In this document: positions 1 through 12,255 of the stretch, in pieces
Position numbering within the stretch: position 1 is the stretch's first letter
Layout: each line of letters starts with the position of its first letter
Origin: a bacterium
GTDB lineage: Bacteria > Myxococcota_A > Polyangia > Nannocystales > Nannocystaceae
DNA length: 64,000 nucleotides
Assembly (NCBI GenBank): GCA_024742475.1
Contig: JANSYI010000002.1
Coordinates: 124,001-188,000, forward strand
Direction of reading: 5' to 3'
Notes under the pieces: generated by a model
Database searches by the model: none
Told to the model about the DNA's origin: nothing
Seen by the model: only the letters and a program-made list of their open reading frames with translations
Translations under genes and position numbers: made by a program

Positions 1-1469
1 CAGTCCTCCCCGCGGATGCAGCCGAGGCCGAGGATGCGCGCGCGTTGCTCGAGGCGCTCCACCGCATCGAGGCGCTGCGGGGCGCGGGGCGCAAGGAAGA
101 GGCGAAGATGCTGTTCGCCGAGATCGAAGAACGCATCGAGGTGAGCGCGTATCCCCCGGTGCAAGCCGCTGGCCTGTGGGCTCGGGGCCGATTGCTCGGT
201 ACGGACAACGAGGCCGACGCGGCCCTCGAAGCCTTCGAGAAAGCCCACCTCACTGCGATCGAGCACGGCCTCGACCACATCGCAGCCAACGCGGCGAGCT
301 CGGTGGGATTCTACCTCGCCGAGTTCAAGTCAAACTTCGCCCTGTCCGAGGCATACCTCGAGGTCGCGCTCTCGCTGGCCAAGGCGTCAGGCTCGACGCG
401 GGCTCAGTCTGCCGTCTACGGCAACATTGCGATGCTTCGCAGCCGTCAGGCGCGCTTCGACGAGGCGGTCGAGGCGTCCGAACTCGCCCTCGAGGCGGCC
501 CGCGCGACCGAGGACCCCAGCGCGATCAACATCGCCGAGACCATGATGGCGCATGCGCAGGTCGTCCGGATGCGAGACGGACCCAAGGCTGGCCAGCCCC
601 TGACGGTCGCAGCGCTCGAGTACACGCTCGAGAACCTCGGTCGCAACCACCCCAGCCTCGTCCAGATCTACGAGAGCCTCAGCACGATCGCACGGGAGCT
701 CGGTGACAACGAGCAGGCCTACATCCACGTCACCGCCGCGCTCGATCAGGCGCGCACGCTCTTTGGCGACGACAGCCTGGATGTGACGTACCAGAAGGCG
801 AACCTTGCGACGGTCGTGGGCAACCTCGGGCGCCGGGAGGAAGCGCTGACGATCTTGGCAGAGGTCGACGCCGGTTTCGAACGCGAACTCGGGCACGACC
901 ACCCCGTGCGGGCCGCCGTGCTCAACAACATCGCTTCGCTCCAGATCGAGCTCGAGCGGTGGGACGAGGCGGAGGCATCCTGGCTCGAGGCCTTGCGCAT
1001 CGCGAAGGCCAAGTCCGAGGGGCACAGCGACACGGTCGCGGTCCTCAGCCGCAACATCGCGCTGCACCTGATCCTCCAAGATCGAGCTCCCGAGGCGAGA
1101 CCCTACGCGCAACAGGGTCTCGAACACACCCTCGCCGTCTACGGGCCGGAGAACATGAACACCGCCGCCGCGTACTCGATCCTCGGCCGCGTGGCGCAAC
1201 TCGAGGGACACTATGAGGTCGCCCGAACCCACCACGAGCGGGCCGTGAAGATCGGCCACGACTCGGAGACCACGCGAGCCGACTTCGAGTTCGAGCTCGG
1301 CCGCACGCTGGTCGAAGACCCGGCCTCCACAGAGTCCGACCGAGCACGTGGCATGCGACTCGCCCGAAGGGCCGAGAACACGATGGCCACCGCAGAGAAC
1401 GCCGAAGCAACCCATCGCGACATCGTGCAGTGGCTCGCGGATCACCAAGAGGGGTTCAGCCCCGGATGA
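1..1469 (+). CDS. TPR-rich protein, 5'-partial (probable sensor half of a Ser/Thr kinase)
   Basis: The frame is open from base 3, with no stop before 1467-1469, so the gene begins upstream of the window. A TTG at position 45 is only an internal codon. The visible part is an almost uninterrupted series of helical repeats with typical TPR spacing, such as the segments around ALEAFEKAHL, EALTILAEVDAGFERELG and EARTHHERAVKIG. No membrane segment or enzyme motif is visible. It has the same tone and repeat layout as the C-terminal region of the kinase that starts 44 bp downstream (for example DHPVRAAVLNNIASL against YPDRSGLLNNRGNIL). The most likely reading is therefore the ligand-binding C-terminus of another myxobacterial kinase-TPR receptor. 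A stand-alone TPR protein is possible, because the kinase half lies outside the window. Confidence 0.8.
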   Translation, partial: VLPADAAEAEDARALLEALHRIEALRGAGRKEEAKMLFAEIEERIEVSAYPPVQAAGLWARGRLLGTDNEADAALEAFEKAHLTAIEHGLDHIAANAASSVGFYLAEFKSNFALSEAYLEVALSLAKASGSTRAQSAVYGNIAMLRSRQARFDEAVEASELALEAARATEDPSAINIAETMMAHAQVVRMRDGPKAGQPLTVAALEYTLENLGRNHPSLVQIYESLSTIARELGDNEQAYIHVTAALDQARTLFGDDSLDVTYQKANLATVVGNLGRREEALTILAEVDAGFERELGHDHPVRAAVLNNIASLQIELERWDEAEASWLEALRIAKAKSEGHSDTVAVLSRNIALHLILQDRAPEARPYAQQGLEHTLAVYGPENMNTAAAYSILGRVAQLEGHYEVARTHHERAVKIGHDSETTRADFEFELGRTLVEDPASTESDRARGMRLARRAENTMATAENAEATHRDIVQWLADHQEGFSPG

Positions 1470-1513
1470 GGACCCGCCTTCGCGGACGCCCGCTCATTCA
1501 CTGAGACCATCGC

Positions 1514-4372
<2,859 letters not shown>

Positions 4373-4384
4373 CCGCGTCCGATC

Positions 4385-6481
4385 TCACAGTCGGATTCCG
4401 AGGACGAACCCCGGCCATATCCGGGCACGCGCCCGTCCCGGATGCGTGGTGCGGGTGACCCACCCATAGCCGGGTCGCACGGTCGAGCGCTGCTCTGCAC
4501 CCAAGCGGTCGAGCATGAGGTTGAACGTCGGGCCGCCCATGACCGCGAAGCGACGGGCCGCCTGCCAGCCCAGCGTCAGCCGCGGCACGAACAGGGCCCC
4601 CGCGGGGCCTCGCATCGCCGCGCCCCCGATCACGGCATTGCTGGTGACGTCGACATCGACGAACAGCCGATGCGGCAGCGCGCTGTGAACCCCGAAGACG
4701 ACCCCCGTCGTCCACGCCGCCCCCGGGCCCGCGGGGTGAAGCCCGAGCGCCACGCCGGTATACGTGCGCTCGGCGGGCAGGCGGAGGCCCACGCCAATCC
4801 CCGCGACATCGCTGGTCAAGATCTCTGGGTGAATGCCACCGGCTCGCGTGTACCCGAGCACGCTGACTTGGGCCGAAGCCTGGTCGGCGAACGAGACCAG
4901 CCCCACCTGCGCCCCCGAGACCCGCCCAGCCACGTTCACCAGGCCGACCTGCGCACCCTCGAGATCGTCAGCGCGGTTGACCATGCCCACCTGTGCGCCT
5001 CGGCTCGGCCCGGCGAGGTTGACGAACGCGAGCTGTGCACCCTGCAACCCGTAGGTGTGGTTGACGACACCCGTGATCTGCAGGCCGTGAACATGACCTA
5101 AAGAGACATTGGCGACTCCGCTGAGTTGCGCCCCCTCGACAACGTGCGTGACCACCGTCCCGCCCAGGCCCAGCGCGGCGCCGTCGATCGCGCCCGAGCG
5201 GGACCACAGCACCCCCAAGCTCACCGCGTTGCGCACTGGAATGCCATCGAGCCGCGCCTCCCTGCCCTTCGTGCTACGCGCGTTGGTGGAGAGCGTGGGA
5301 ACGAGCGCGATGTTGCGGCGGATGTCGACGTATTGCGTGGGGGATTCAGCGCCGCGTGCACGCGTGGCTTCGCGGGGGATCTCCCGCAAGCTCTGCACCG
5401 CAACGGTGGTGCGCTGGCGTCGTTTGAGCGCCACCTCGGCGCGAAGGACCCGCTCGCCGTCGTCGACCGTCACCCGATAGCGGCCAGGCTCGAGCGCCAA
5501 CACCACCGCGTCGCCACCCGGAGGCATGTACAGCTCGGCCGCCAGCGCGCCGCCCACCCTGCGCACGAAGACGCGCCCCTCGAGCGCTGCGGGCAGCTCC
5601 AACCGCGCGCTCGGCCTTCGCAGGTCGGTGAGGACCAGGTCGGTCGAGCCGCGCAGGTCGATGTCGTAAGCGGCGTGTTGCGCCCCGCCGCGCGAGGCCT
5701 CGGTCTGCGCCAGCGTCTCGTCGGAGGCGAACGCGTAGGCCTCGCTCAGCGTCACGCGTCGATCGCCGTCGGTGTCGGCGGCGCCGCGCAGCCCGGTGGT
5801 GAGGAAGTGCGTGAAGTACGATCCGCCCACGCGGTCGCTCTCCTGCGCCACCTCGTCCTGCGCGCTCGAGGTCACGAACGCGTGCCCCTGCACGTCCGCG
5901 CCTTCGCCCACCATGAAGGCGGGGCGCTTGCGACCGCCCTTGCTCCGCGTGAACGCACCCGACGCGCACGAATCGAGGATCACCACGCGCACGTCCGCAG
6001 ACGCGAGGTCGACGAGGGCGCGAAGGTCCTTGTAGTCGAACCGCTCCTCGCCCAGCAGCAGCCCCGACTCGTCGGAGTGCCCCGAGTAGTAGAGGATGAA
6101 CTGGACCTTCGCGCCGGATCGCTTCGCGGCCTCCACCCGATCGAGCATGCCCCCCACAGCCCACAGCAGATCATCGGGGCTGGGCTCCTCGAGCAGCAGT
6201 CGATCGGCAGGACGGGCGCCACCGAGCTCACCGAGCACCTCGCCAACCGACTTGGCGTCGTCGACCGCGTAGCGCAGCATCGCCCGACCGCGGCCTCCGT
6301 CGTTGGCCCCGATCGCCACCACGAACCGGCGCACCTCACCACGTCGCGCGGGCGCGGCCCGGGCAGACGCGGCACCGAGCCAGACGGACAGCGCGACGCA
6401 CGACACGCTCCACAACCCCATGCGAGCGCAACCCGCACACCACGCGCGGGCGGGGCGTCGGAGCCTCGTGGGGAGCTTCAC
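4385..6481 (-). CDS. Secreted caspase-like (C14) protease with C-terminal surface-repeat domain
   Basis: I start this gene at GTG 6481, giving 698 residues. A TATCGT hexamer lies 7 nt upstream, and the start gives a signal sequence (basic n-region, then MGLWSVSCVALSVWLGAASARA split over 21-42). ATG 6421 is an alternative. Residues about 50-285 form a caspase p20-type fold: beta strand RRFVVAIGAND, catalytic His135 in YYSGHSD and Cys172 in VILDSCASGAF. After a PEGA-like beta region (about 290-365), residues about 440-535 contain a series of GAQxGxVN-type repeats. These resemble LA_2272-type surface repeats, and a barrel-like end follows. It is probably exported to the periplasm or outer surface, where it cleaves unknown substrates. 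It is divergent from the ECF sigma gene and is the obvious candidate target of that regulator. Its stop lies 13 bp from the converging kinase gene. Confidence 0.88.
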   Translation of the reverse strand: MKLPTRLRRPARAWCAGCARMGLWSVSCVALSVWLGAASARAAPARRGEVRRFVVAIGANDGGRGRAMLRYAVDDAKSVGEVLGELGGARPADRLLLEEPSPDDLLWAVGGMLDRVEAAKRSGAKVQFILYYSGHSDESGLLLGEERFDYKDLRALVDLASADVRVVILDSCASGAFTRSKGGRKRPAFMVGEGADVQGHAFVTSSAQDEVAQESDRVGGSYFTHFLTTGLRGAADTDGDRRVTLSEAYAFASDETLAQTEASRGGAQHAAYDIDLRGSTDLVLTDLRRPSARLELPAALEGRVFVRRVGGALAAELYMPPGGDAVVLALEPGRYRVTVDDGERVLRAEVALKRRQRTTVAVQSLREIPREATRARGAESPTQYVDIRRNIALVPTLSTNARSTKGREARLDGIPVRNAVSLGVLWSRSGAIDGAALGLGGTVVTHVVEGAQLSGVANVSLGHVHGLQITGVVNHTYGLQGAQLAFVNLAGPSRGAQVGMVNRADDLEGAQVGLVNVAGRVSGAQVGLVSFADQASAQVSVLGYTRAGGIHPEILTSDVAGIGVGLRLPAERTYTGVALGLHPAGPGAAWTTGVVFGVHSALPHRLFVDVDVTSNAVIGGAAMRGPAGALFVPRLTLGWQAARRFAVMGGPTFNLMLDRLGAEQRSTVRPGYGWVTRTTHPGRARARIWPGFVLGIRL

Positions 6482-6488
6482 GGCGGAC

Positions 6489-6494
6489 ACGATA
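6489..6494 (-). promoter_or_regulatory. Putative -10 element of the caspase gene (leaderless)
   Basis: TATCGT on the minus strand ends 7 nt before GTG 6481. A transcript starting at normal distance from this hexamer would begin at or next to the start codon. The same hexamer and spacing recur at 16926-16931 and 57361-57366. Confidence 0.5.
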
Positions 6495-6598
6495 TCCCGT
6501 CGTCGCCGGGGCGCGCCGGCCCGGTACACGCACCTACACGAAAAAGTTCGTCCCACGGGTGACACGCTCTGGCGTTCGCGGTGTTGTATCGGCCGCGC

Positions 6599-7081
6599 GT
6601 GGCCGTCGACGTCGAACGCCTGTACCGCAGGTATGGTCCCATGGTGCTGCGACGCTGCACGGCGATGCTCAGCGACGAAGACGAGGCCATGGACGCGATG
6701 CAGGACGTGTTCGTGAAGATCGTGCGCAGCGAGGCGGGGCTCGACGATCGCGGGCTGTCCTCGCTGCTGTATCGCGCTGCGACCAACACCTGCCTCAACA
6801 AGCTCCGGACTCGCAGGCGCAAGCCCACCGATCCCCAAGGCGAACGCCTGGCCCAGATCGCACAGGCCGTCGACGCCACGGCCCAGTCCGAGGCCCGCTC
6901 GGTGATCGCGCGGCTGTTTGGGGCGGAGCCGGAATCCACGGGCACGATCGCGGTGCTTCACCTGCACGACGGGCTCACACTGGAGCAGACCGCCAGCGTG
7001 GTGGGCATGTCCGTCTCGGGCGTCCGCAAGCGGCTGCGCAAGCTGCAAGCCAACCTGCGCGCGCTGGAGGGGACGGCGTGA
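6599..7081 (+). CDS. ECF-type RNA polymerase sigma factor
   Basis: This is a small sigma-70 family regulator of about 160 residues. The sigma-2 region is visible as RLYRRYGPMVLRRC followed by SDEDEAMDAMQDVFVKI and LLYRAATNTCLNKLRTRRRK, the last matching the usual DNA-melting and -10 recognition helix. Sigma-4 has an HTH in DGLTLEQTASVVGMSVSGVRKRLRKL. I prefer GTG 6599 because a TATCGG hexamer lies 6 nt upstream. GTG 6581 would add six residues of no evident homology. It overlaps the next gene by 4 bp (GTGA), so the pair is translationally coupled. It faces the caspase gene across a 117-bp divergent region and probably controls that promoter and its own. Confidence 0.9.
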   Translation: MAVDVERLYRRYGPMVLRRCTAMLSDEDEAMDAMQDVFVKIVRSEAGLDDRGLSSLLYRAATNTCLNKLRTRRRKPTDPQGERLAQIAQAVDATAQSEARSVIARLFGAEPESTGTIAVLHLHDGLTLEQTASVVGMSVSGVRKRLRKLQANLRALEGTA

Positions 7082-7887
7082 ACGGAGACGTGCCAGACCT
7101 CCTGGTCGAGCAGCTGGCGCTCGGCGAACTGAGCGAGGCGGAGGCGAACGCGGTGCGGGAGGCGCTGGGCGATCGTCTGGAGGCGAGGCTGCAGGCGCTC
7201 CGCGAAGACGACGCGGCCACGCTGCAGCGCCACGCACCCGCGCACATCGCTGCCCAAATCGAGTCCCGGCTCGCGCCGCGATCCGGCGAAGAACGCGACA
7301 CGCGGCGGTGGCTGGGCTGGGTGGGCGCGGGCGTGCTCGGAGCCGCGACGCTGGCCGCAATCGTGCTGCTTTGGACGCGCACCCCCGACGCGCCAGCGCC
7401 GGACGGCGAGCGCATCGCCAGGGCAGATCCCGCGGATACGGTGCGCATCAAGGGCGACCCGCGCATCGTCTTGCGACGCTCCCGACCGGACGGTGGCGCG
7501 GACCCGCTGACGTCGGGCGACGCGGTGTCTCCGGGCGACATGCTGCTCGTCGCGCTGCACCCCGCGCAGGCGTCCCACGCCGTGCTGGTGTCGCTCGACG
7601 GCGCGGGCGAGGTGACGCTGCACTTCCCCGCCGCGGCGACCGACCCCACGGCGGTTCCCGATGGGGGGCTGCTCACGCTGCACGGGTTCGAGCTGGACGA
7701 TGCGCCGCGTTTCGAGCGTTTCTTGCTGGTCACGGCGGACACCCCCCTGGATGTGCAAGCGGTGATCGAAGCGACCGCGTCACTGCACACGACGCCCGAC
7801 CCCGCCCACGCGGCCCTTGGAACGCCACAGGGGGCACGCGTCGCGGAGGTTCTGCTCGAGCGGAAGAAAAAGACCGAAGAGCGGTGA
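7078..7887 (+). CDS. Single-pass membrane partner of the sigma factor (putative anti-sigma)
   Basis: This is a 269-residue protein whose GTG start overlaps the sigma stop codon. The first 78 residues are cytoplasmic and acidic with short helices (ELSEAEANAVREAL), the layout expected of an anti-sigma domain. One TM helix spans about 79-99 (LGWVGAGVLGAATLAAIVLLW). The remaining periplasmic part is beta-rich, with a stretch around GDMLLVALHPAQASHAVLVSLDGAGEVTLHFP that resembles DUF4384-type domains often encoded near caspase and sigma genes in myxobacteria. No classical ZAS zinc motif (HxxxCxxC) is present. The anti-sigma role is inferred from topology and coupling only. Confidence 0.7.
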   Translation: MNGDVPDLLVEQLALGELSEAEANAVREALGDRLEARLQALREDDAATLQRHAPAHIAAQIESRLAPRSGEERDTRRWLGWVGAGVLGAATLAAIVLLWTRTPDAPAPDGERIARADPADTVRIKGDPRIVLRRSRPDGGADPLTSGDAVSPGDMLLVALHPAQASHAVLVSLDGAGEVTLHFPAAATDPTAVPDGGLLTLHGFELDDAPRFERFLLVTADTPLDVQAVIEATASLHTTPDPAHAALGTPQGARVAEVLLERKKKTEER

Positions 7888-7919
7888 CACTCGCGGGTGG
7901 GTGCGGTGTTGCAGCGGGC

Positions 7920-9314
7920 GTGACTTGTTTGCACACCCCCCATCGGCACCCCTGTCTCCTCCACCCGCTCGGCGGCCTGATGGTCGCGCTCGCGCTCGGC
8001 GGCTGTTCGAGCGACGACGCCTCCCCAGCGCTCGACGATGCATCGACATCCTCGATGGACGGGGGCTCCTCTTCGGACACCTCGACCACCTCTGATGAAG
8101 CCTCCTCCTCGGGCGCGACCTCGCTTGGTGATGGGTCGGACGGTTCGGGATCGTCGGCCGGCGAGGCTCCGCCTGCGCTGCCGCCCGAGGTCGAGGCCGA
8201 GCTCCACGATCAGATCGAGCAGATTCGGCTCGACGCGGGCCTGCCCGGGCTCGCGGTGGGATTCACCTACGGACCGCACGTGGTGTGGACAGGCGGGTTC
8301 GGGGAGCGCGAGGTGGGCACGGGCGACGCCGTGCAGCGCACCACGCCGTTTCGCGTCGCGTCGGTGTCCAAGACCGTGGTGGGGGTCGCGTTGGCGCGCG
8401 CGGCCGAGCTCGACCTGCTCGGACCGCAGGGGCTCGACGCCCCGGTCGAGTTGGGCGTCGTACTCGACAACCCGCACCTCGAGGGCGAGACGATCACCTA
8501 CCGCCACCTCGCGCAGCACAGCGCGGGGCTGGACGACACGGAACTCTACGAGTGCGCGTACGTCAGCGAGGACGGGGGCGCATACTTCGAGCCCGAGGAC
8601 CGCGCCGACTGCCCCGAGACGCCGACGCCGGCGCTGGGCGATTTCTTGGCGGCCTACCTGGAGCCCGGCGGACCCCTGCACTCGCAGGACATCTTCGCAT
8701 CCGGTCCGAGCGGGGAGCCGGGCGCACGCTATCGCTATAGCAACATTGGAGCCGCGGTGGCGGCCTCGGCGATCGACCACCACAGCGACGGGTTCGAGAC
8801 GCTGTGTCAGCAGGAGATCTTCGAGCCGCTGTCGATGTCGAACACCGCGTGGCATCGAAGCGAGCTCTCCGATCCAGAGGCGGTCGCGATGCCCCACGCG
8901 TGGGTCGATGGTTCGTACGCGTCCTTCGAGCACTACGCGTTGGCCACATACCCCGACGGTGGGCTCTACGCGAGCGCGCAGGACATGGCCCGTTTTCTCG
9001 CGACGATGACCGCAGGCGGCGGGGCGTTCGAGGGGGTCCGCATCCTCGATGCACAGAGCGCGGCGGCGCTGATCGACGTGCAGGAGGTCGTCTCGGAGGA
9101 CATCGTCGAGGGGCAGGGTCTGTTCTGGGAGGAGTTCGCCGGCGGGCTCATCGGGCACACGGGCGGCGACCCGGGTGTCGCGACGGCGATCGCCTACGAC
9201 CCCGGCAGCAACGTGGGCGGGGTGGTGCTGATCAACGCCTCGGGGCCAAACACGGACATCGTCATGTTGCAGGTGCTCGGGGCGCTGCGAGGCGTGGCCG
9301 CCGAGCACCTGTGA
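7920..9314 (+). CDS. Serine beta-lactamase-fold hydrolase, lipoprotein
   Basis: This is a class C beta-lactamase/DD-peptidase-fold protein. From GTG 7920 it has 464 residues with a signal peptide ending in lipobox LGGC (Cys29). ATG 7980 would leave too short a signal. A Ser/Asp/Thr-rich linker covers about 30-85. The catalytic domain then shows SxxK as Ser148-Val-Ser-Lys151 in FRVASVSKTVVG, the Tyr-x-Asn motif in YRYSNIG, and HTGG as the KTG equivalent near the end (LIGHTGGDPG). It should act at the envelope on peptide, amide or ester substrates. Substrate class cannot be read from the sequence, and antibiotic hydrolysis should not be assumed. It lies 32 bp after the anti-sigma-like gene and may be read through from it. 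Confidence 0.9.
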   Translation: MTCLHTPHRHPCLLHPLGGLMVALALGGCSSDDASPALDDASTSSMDGGSSSDTSTTSDEASSSGATSLGDGSDGSGSSAGEAPPALPPEVEAELHDQIEQIRLDAGLPGLAVGFTYGPHVVWTGGFGEREVGTGDAVQRTTPFRVASVSKTVVGVALARAAELDLLGPQGLDAPVELGVVLDNPHLEGETITYRHLAQHSAGLDDTELYECAYVSEDGGAYFEPEDRADCPETPTPALGDFLAAYLEPGGPLHSQDIFASGPSGEPGARYRYSNIGAAVAASAIDHHSDGFETLCQQEIFEPLSMSNTAWHRSELSDPEAVAMPHAWVDGSYASFEHYALATYPDGGLYASAQDMARFLATMTAGGGAFEGVRILDAQSAAALIDVQEVVSEDIVEGQGLFWEEFAGGLIGHTGGDPGVATAIAYDPGSNVGGVVLINASGPNTDIVMLQVLGALRGVAAEHL

Positions 9315-9322
9315 GCCGCACC

Positions 9323-10501
9323 TCACCCGTTGGCTCGAGCGAGCTCGTCCTCGATCGCCCGCCCGAGCCCCTCCCCGGTCGGCGCGCCGTTGAACAGGCG
9401 ACCGTTGATGAAGATCGTCGGGGTGCCGCCAACGCCCAAGGCGGTGGCCTCGCGCATGTCGGCGGCGATTTCGGTGTCGACCTCGCTGCCTTGCACGCAG
9501 GCCTGCAGCTCGTCCATGTCGAGGCCAATGTCGGAGGCGACCGAGCGGAGGCCGGCGTCGTCGATCGAGTCGAGCGCGAAGATGCCGTCGTGCATCGCCC
9601 AAAACTCGCCCTGGCGGTTTGCACACTGGGCGTACCTGGCGGCGGGCTTGGCGTGAGGGTGGAAGTTCAGGGGGAAGTGGCGGTAGGCGAAGCGGACCTG
9701 GTCGCCATACTTGGCCTTGATCGCGGTGACGCCGGCGGCAGCCTTGGCGCAGTAGGGGCACTCGAAGTCGGAGAACTCCACGATCTCGACGGTTGCGTCC
9801 GGTTTGCCGAACGTGGCTGTGTGGTCCGGGATGGTGACCGGCTGCGCGGCGGGGCGCACGTCCGGAAGCGAACGCACGATGTCGGCGTCGCGCTCGAGGT
9901 CGCCGAGCAGCGTCGCGAACGCCTCCCGCGATCGCTCCTGCATCATGGAGCCCTTGACCTGCTCGGCGACGAGCTCGAGGGCGGGGGCGTCGGGCTTCTT
10001 GCGCGAAGCGTAGAACGCGGCGATCTCGTCGTCGGTCGGCTCGGTGGTGAGGGCGGCGAGCTTGCTCTGAACGAAGGCGTCGACATCCGATCCGGCTTCT
10101 CGCGCGGCGCTGGCGAGCAGCGCGTCGTCGATGGCCCGCTGCAACGCTCCGGCGCGGATCCGGTCGACCTGGTTGCAGTACTCCCGGCGGGCCTCGAGCT
10201 CCGCCTCGACCGCGTCTTGGCCGAGGTCACGCGCACGGATCACGGCGCCGTCGACCGTGCCCACCTGCATCGAAGACGGCATCGAGAGATCGGCGGCGGT
10301 ACAGCCTCCAACACCCGTCCGGGCCGCGGGCGCGGCGACCTGGGCTGCGGGTGCCTCGTCGGCCTCGGCGGGCGGGGCCACCCTCTCGACGTCGTTCTCG
10401 CTCTCGTTCTCGGACGGGGGCTGTGCGGCGCCACTCGAGCACGCGACGAGCGAGGAGGACAGCGCGAGGACGAGCAGGCGGGGAGACATTCGGCGAAGCA
10501 T
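9323..10501 (-). CDS. DsbA-like thioredoxin-fold lipoprotein
   Basis: The protein has 392 residues. A signal peptide ends at lipobox LVAC (Cys21) and is followed by an acidic low-complexity linker to about residue 65. Residues about 85-200 are helical and resemble the chaperone-type N-terminal segment of SurA/parvulin proteins (RAIDDALLASAAREAGSDVD). Residues about 222-392 are a DsbA/TrxA-like oxidoreductase with active site CPYC (Cys248, Cys251) in EFSDFECPYC and the cis-Pro loop GTPTIFING. It probably forms or isomerises disulfides in exported proteins at the envelope. The many Cys-rich lipoproteins in this window are plausible clients. It converges on the beta-lactamase-fold gene with an 8-bp gap. 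Confidence 0.93.
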   Translation of the reverse strand: MLRRMSPRLLVLALSSSLVACSSGAAQPPSENESENDVERVAPPAEADEAPAAQVAAPAARTGVGGCTAADLSMPSSMQVGTVDGAVIRARDLGQDAVEAELEARREYCNQVDRIRAGALQRAIDDALLASAAREAGSDVDAFVQSKLAALTTEPTDDEIAAFYASRKKPDAPALELVAEQVKGSMMQERSREAFATLLGDLERDADIVRSLPDVRPAAQPVTIPDHTATFGKPDATVEIVEFSDFECPYCAKAAAGVTAIKAKYGDQVRFAYRHFPLNFHPHAKPAARYAQCANRQGEFWAMHDGIFALDSIDDAGLRSVASDIGLDMDELQACVQGSEVDTEIAADMREATALGVGGTPTIFINGRLFNGAPTGEGLGRAIEDELARANG

Positions 10502-10584
10502 TCACGCCGCAGCGCCGCTTGGCAACCGGCAGATGCGGGGCGCCCGGCGCGTGCAGGTCCGCTTGTCCTGGCGTTTGACGCCGG

Positions 10585-12249
10585 GTGTGCAAGAAAACGC
10601 CGGTGGACTTCGCGCAGGCGCTGAAGGAGGCGAACGAGGACAACGACGAGGCGGATCGGCGCTGGGTCTACGTTCCGTACGACCAGCTCACGGACGAGGT
10701 CGGGCCGCTGCACGAGCACGACGCGGGCGAGCTGGGCATCGTGATGGTGGAGAGCCCCTACAAGGCGAGCCTGCGTCCGTACCACAAGCAGAAGCTGGCG
10801 ACGGTGCTGGCCAACGGGCGGCACTTTGCGCTGGAGCAGGCGCGTCGCGGGGTCGCCGTGCGCATGGTGACGGCGCAGGGGCCCTACCGGGATGCGCTGC
10901 GCGAGGTGGCGGGGCAGCGAGGGCCTCTGACGATGATGGAAGCGGCCGAGCGCGAGCTTCGGGTCGACCTGCAGCCGCTCGTGGACGAGGGGGCGATCGA
11001 GGTGGTGCCGCATCAGGGGTGGATGACCACGGAGTCGGACTTCGACCCCAAGGGCAAGGGGCCGCCGTGGCGCATGGACACGTTCTACCGCCGCGTCCGC
11101 AAGCGCACGGGCCTGCTGCTCGACGAGAGCGGCGGGCCGCTGGGTGGCAAGTGGAGTCACGACGCGGACAACCGACAGTTCTGGGCCGGGGAACCGCCGG
11201 CGCCCGAGCTGCCGCAGTTTCAGCCCGACGCGATCACGCGCGAGGTCGGGGAGCTGGTGCAGACCCGGTTCGGTCGCCACCCTGGACGGCTCGACCTGGC
11301 GCACCTGCCCGCGACGCTGCAGGACGCGCAGGCGCAGTGGTCGTGGGCGCTGGAGCAGTGCATGACGTGCTTCGGGCCCTACGAGGATGCGATGAGCACC
11401 TCGAGCCGCAACCTGTTCCACACGCGGATCTCGGCGCTGCTCAACCTGCACCGATTGCTGCCGGCTCGCGTGGTGCAGGACGTGGCCGACGCCGACATCC
11501 CGCTGTCGAGCAAAGAGGGCTTCATTCGCCAGGTGATCGGCTGGCGCGAGTTCGTCCGGCACGTGCACCGAGCGACGAACGCCTTCCGAGGGATGAAAGG
11601 CGTCAAGCGCAAGCCGGGCGATGGCGGCTGGGGGCGCTGGTCGAACGAGGACTGGTCACCACCGGACGGCCCGGCCGACGGGGGCGCGAGCGTCTCGGAG
11701 CTGGGCGCGGACCATCCCCTGCCCCCGGCCTACTGGGGCACGCGCTCGGGCATGCGCTGCCTCGACGAGGTGGTTCGCGGCGTGTGGGACGAAGGCTACG
11801 GCCACCACATCACGCGCTTGATGGTGCTCTCCAACCTCGCCACGCTGCTCGACCTCTCGCCGCGCGAGCTGACCGATTGGTTCTGGGTGGGCTACGTCGA
11901 CGCGTACGACTGGGTGGTGGAGCCCAACGTGCTGGGCATGGGCACGTTCGCGACAGGCGACACGATGACCACCAAACCCTACGTCAGCGGCTCGGCCTAC
12001 ATCGACAAGATGTCCGACTTCTGCGCCGGCTGCGGCTTCCATCCCAAGAAGACCTGCCCGATCACGCGGCTGTACTGGGCATTCCTGGCGCGCCATCGAG
12101 ACCGGCTTTCGGAGAACCATCGCCTCAATCTCGTGATGGGGTCCTTGTCGAAGCGCAGCGACGCGGACAAGAAACGCGACCGCGAGGTGTTCGAGGCCGT
12201 GCGGGAGGCTCTGGATGCGGGAGAGCCGGTGCCGCCGGATACGGATTGA
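10585..12249 (+). CDS. Photolyase/cryptochrome of the iron-sulfur (FeS-BCP/DPRP) family
   Basis: This 554-residue protein starts at GTG 10585. The N-terminal 150 residues form the alpha/beta antenna-type domain. The C-terminal helical FAD-binding part contains conserved-looking blocks SSKEGFIRQVIGWREFVR, GYGHHITRLMVLSNLATLL, VDAYDWVVEPNVLGM and GSAYIDKMSDFC. Four cysteines, Cys392, Cys480, Cys483 and Cys491, are positioned as the 4Fe-4S ligands of prokaryotic (6-4) photolyases such as PhrB (88-residue gap, CxxC, then TCP before LYWAF). It probably repairs UV photoproducts with light or acts as a blue-light sensor. It diverges from the DsbA-like lipoprotein gene. Confidence 0.93.
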   Translation: MCKKTPVDFAQALKEANEDNDEADRRWVYVPYDQLTDEVGPLHEHDAGELGIVMVESPYKASLRPYHKQKLATVLANGRHFALEQARRGVAVRMVTAQGPYRDALREVAGQRGPLTMMEAAERELRVDLQPLVDEGAIEVVPHQGWMTTESDFDPKGKGPPWRMDTFYRRVRKRTGLLLDESGGPLGGKWSHDADNRQFWAGEPPAPELPQFQPDAITREVGELVQTRFGRHPGRLDLAHLPATLQDAQAQWSWALEQCMTCFGPYEDAMSTSSRNLFHTRISALLNLHRLLPARVVQDVADADIPLSSKEGFIRQVIGWREFVRHVHRATNAFRGMKGVKRKPGDGGWGRWSNEDWSPPDGPADGGASVSELGADHPLPPAYWGTRSGMRCLDEVVRGVWDEGYGHHITRLMVLSNLATLLDLSPRELTDWFWVGYVDAYDWVVEPNVLGMGTFATGDTMTTKPYVSGSAYIDKMSDFCAGCGFHPKKTCPITRLYWAFLARHRDRLSENHRLNLVMGSLSKRSDADKKRDREVFEAVREALDAGEPVPPDTD

Positions 12250-12255
12250 GGTCCT

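Noticed and set aside
6482..7360. Extension of the caspase reading frame far upstream of its signal peptide
   Set aside because: The added residues are Arg/Pro/Ala-rich and antisense to the sigma factor and its partner; the signal peptide and hexamer at 6489 fix the start.
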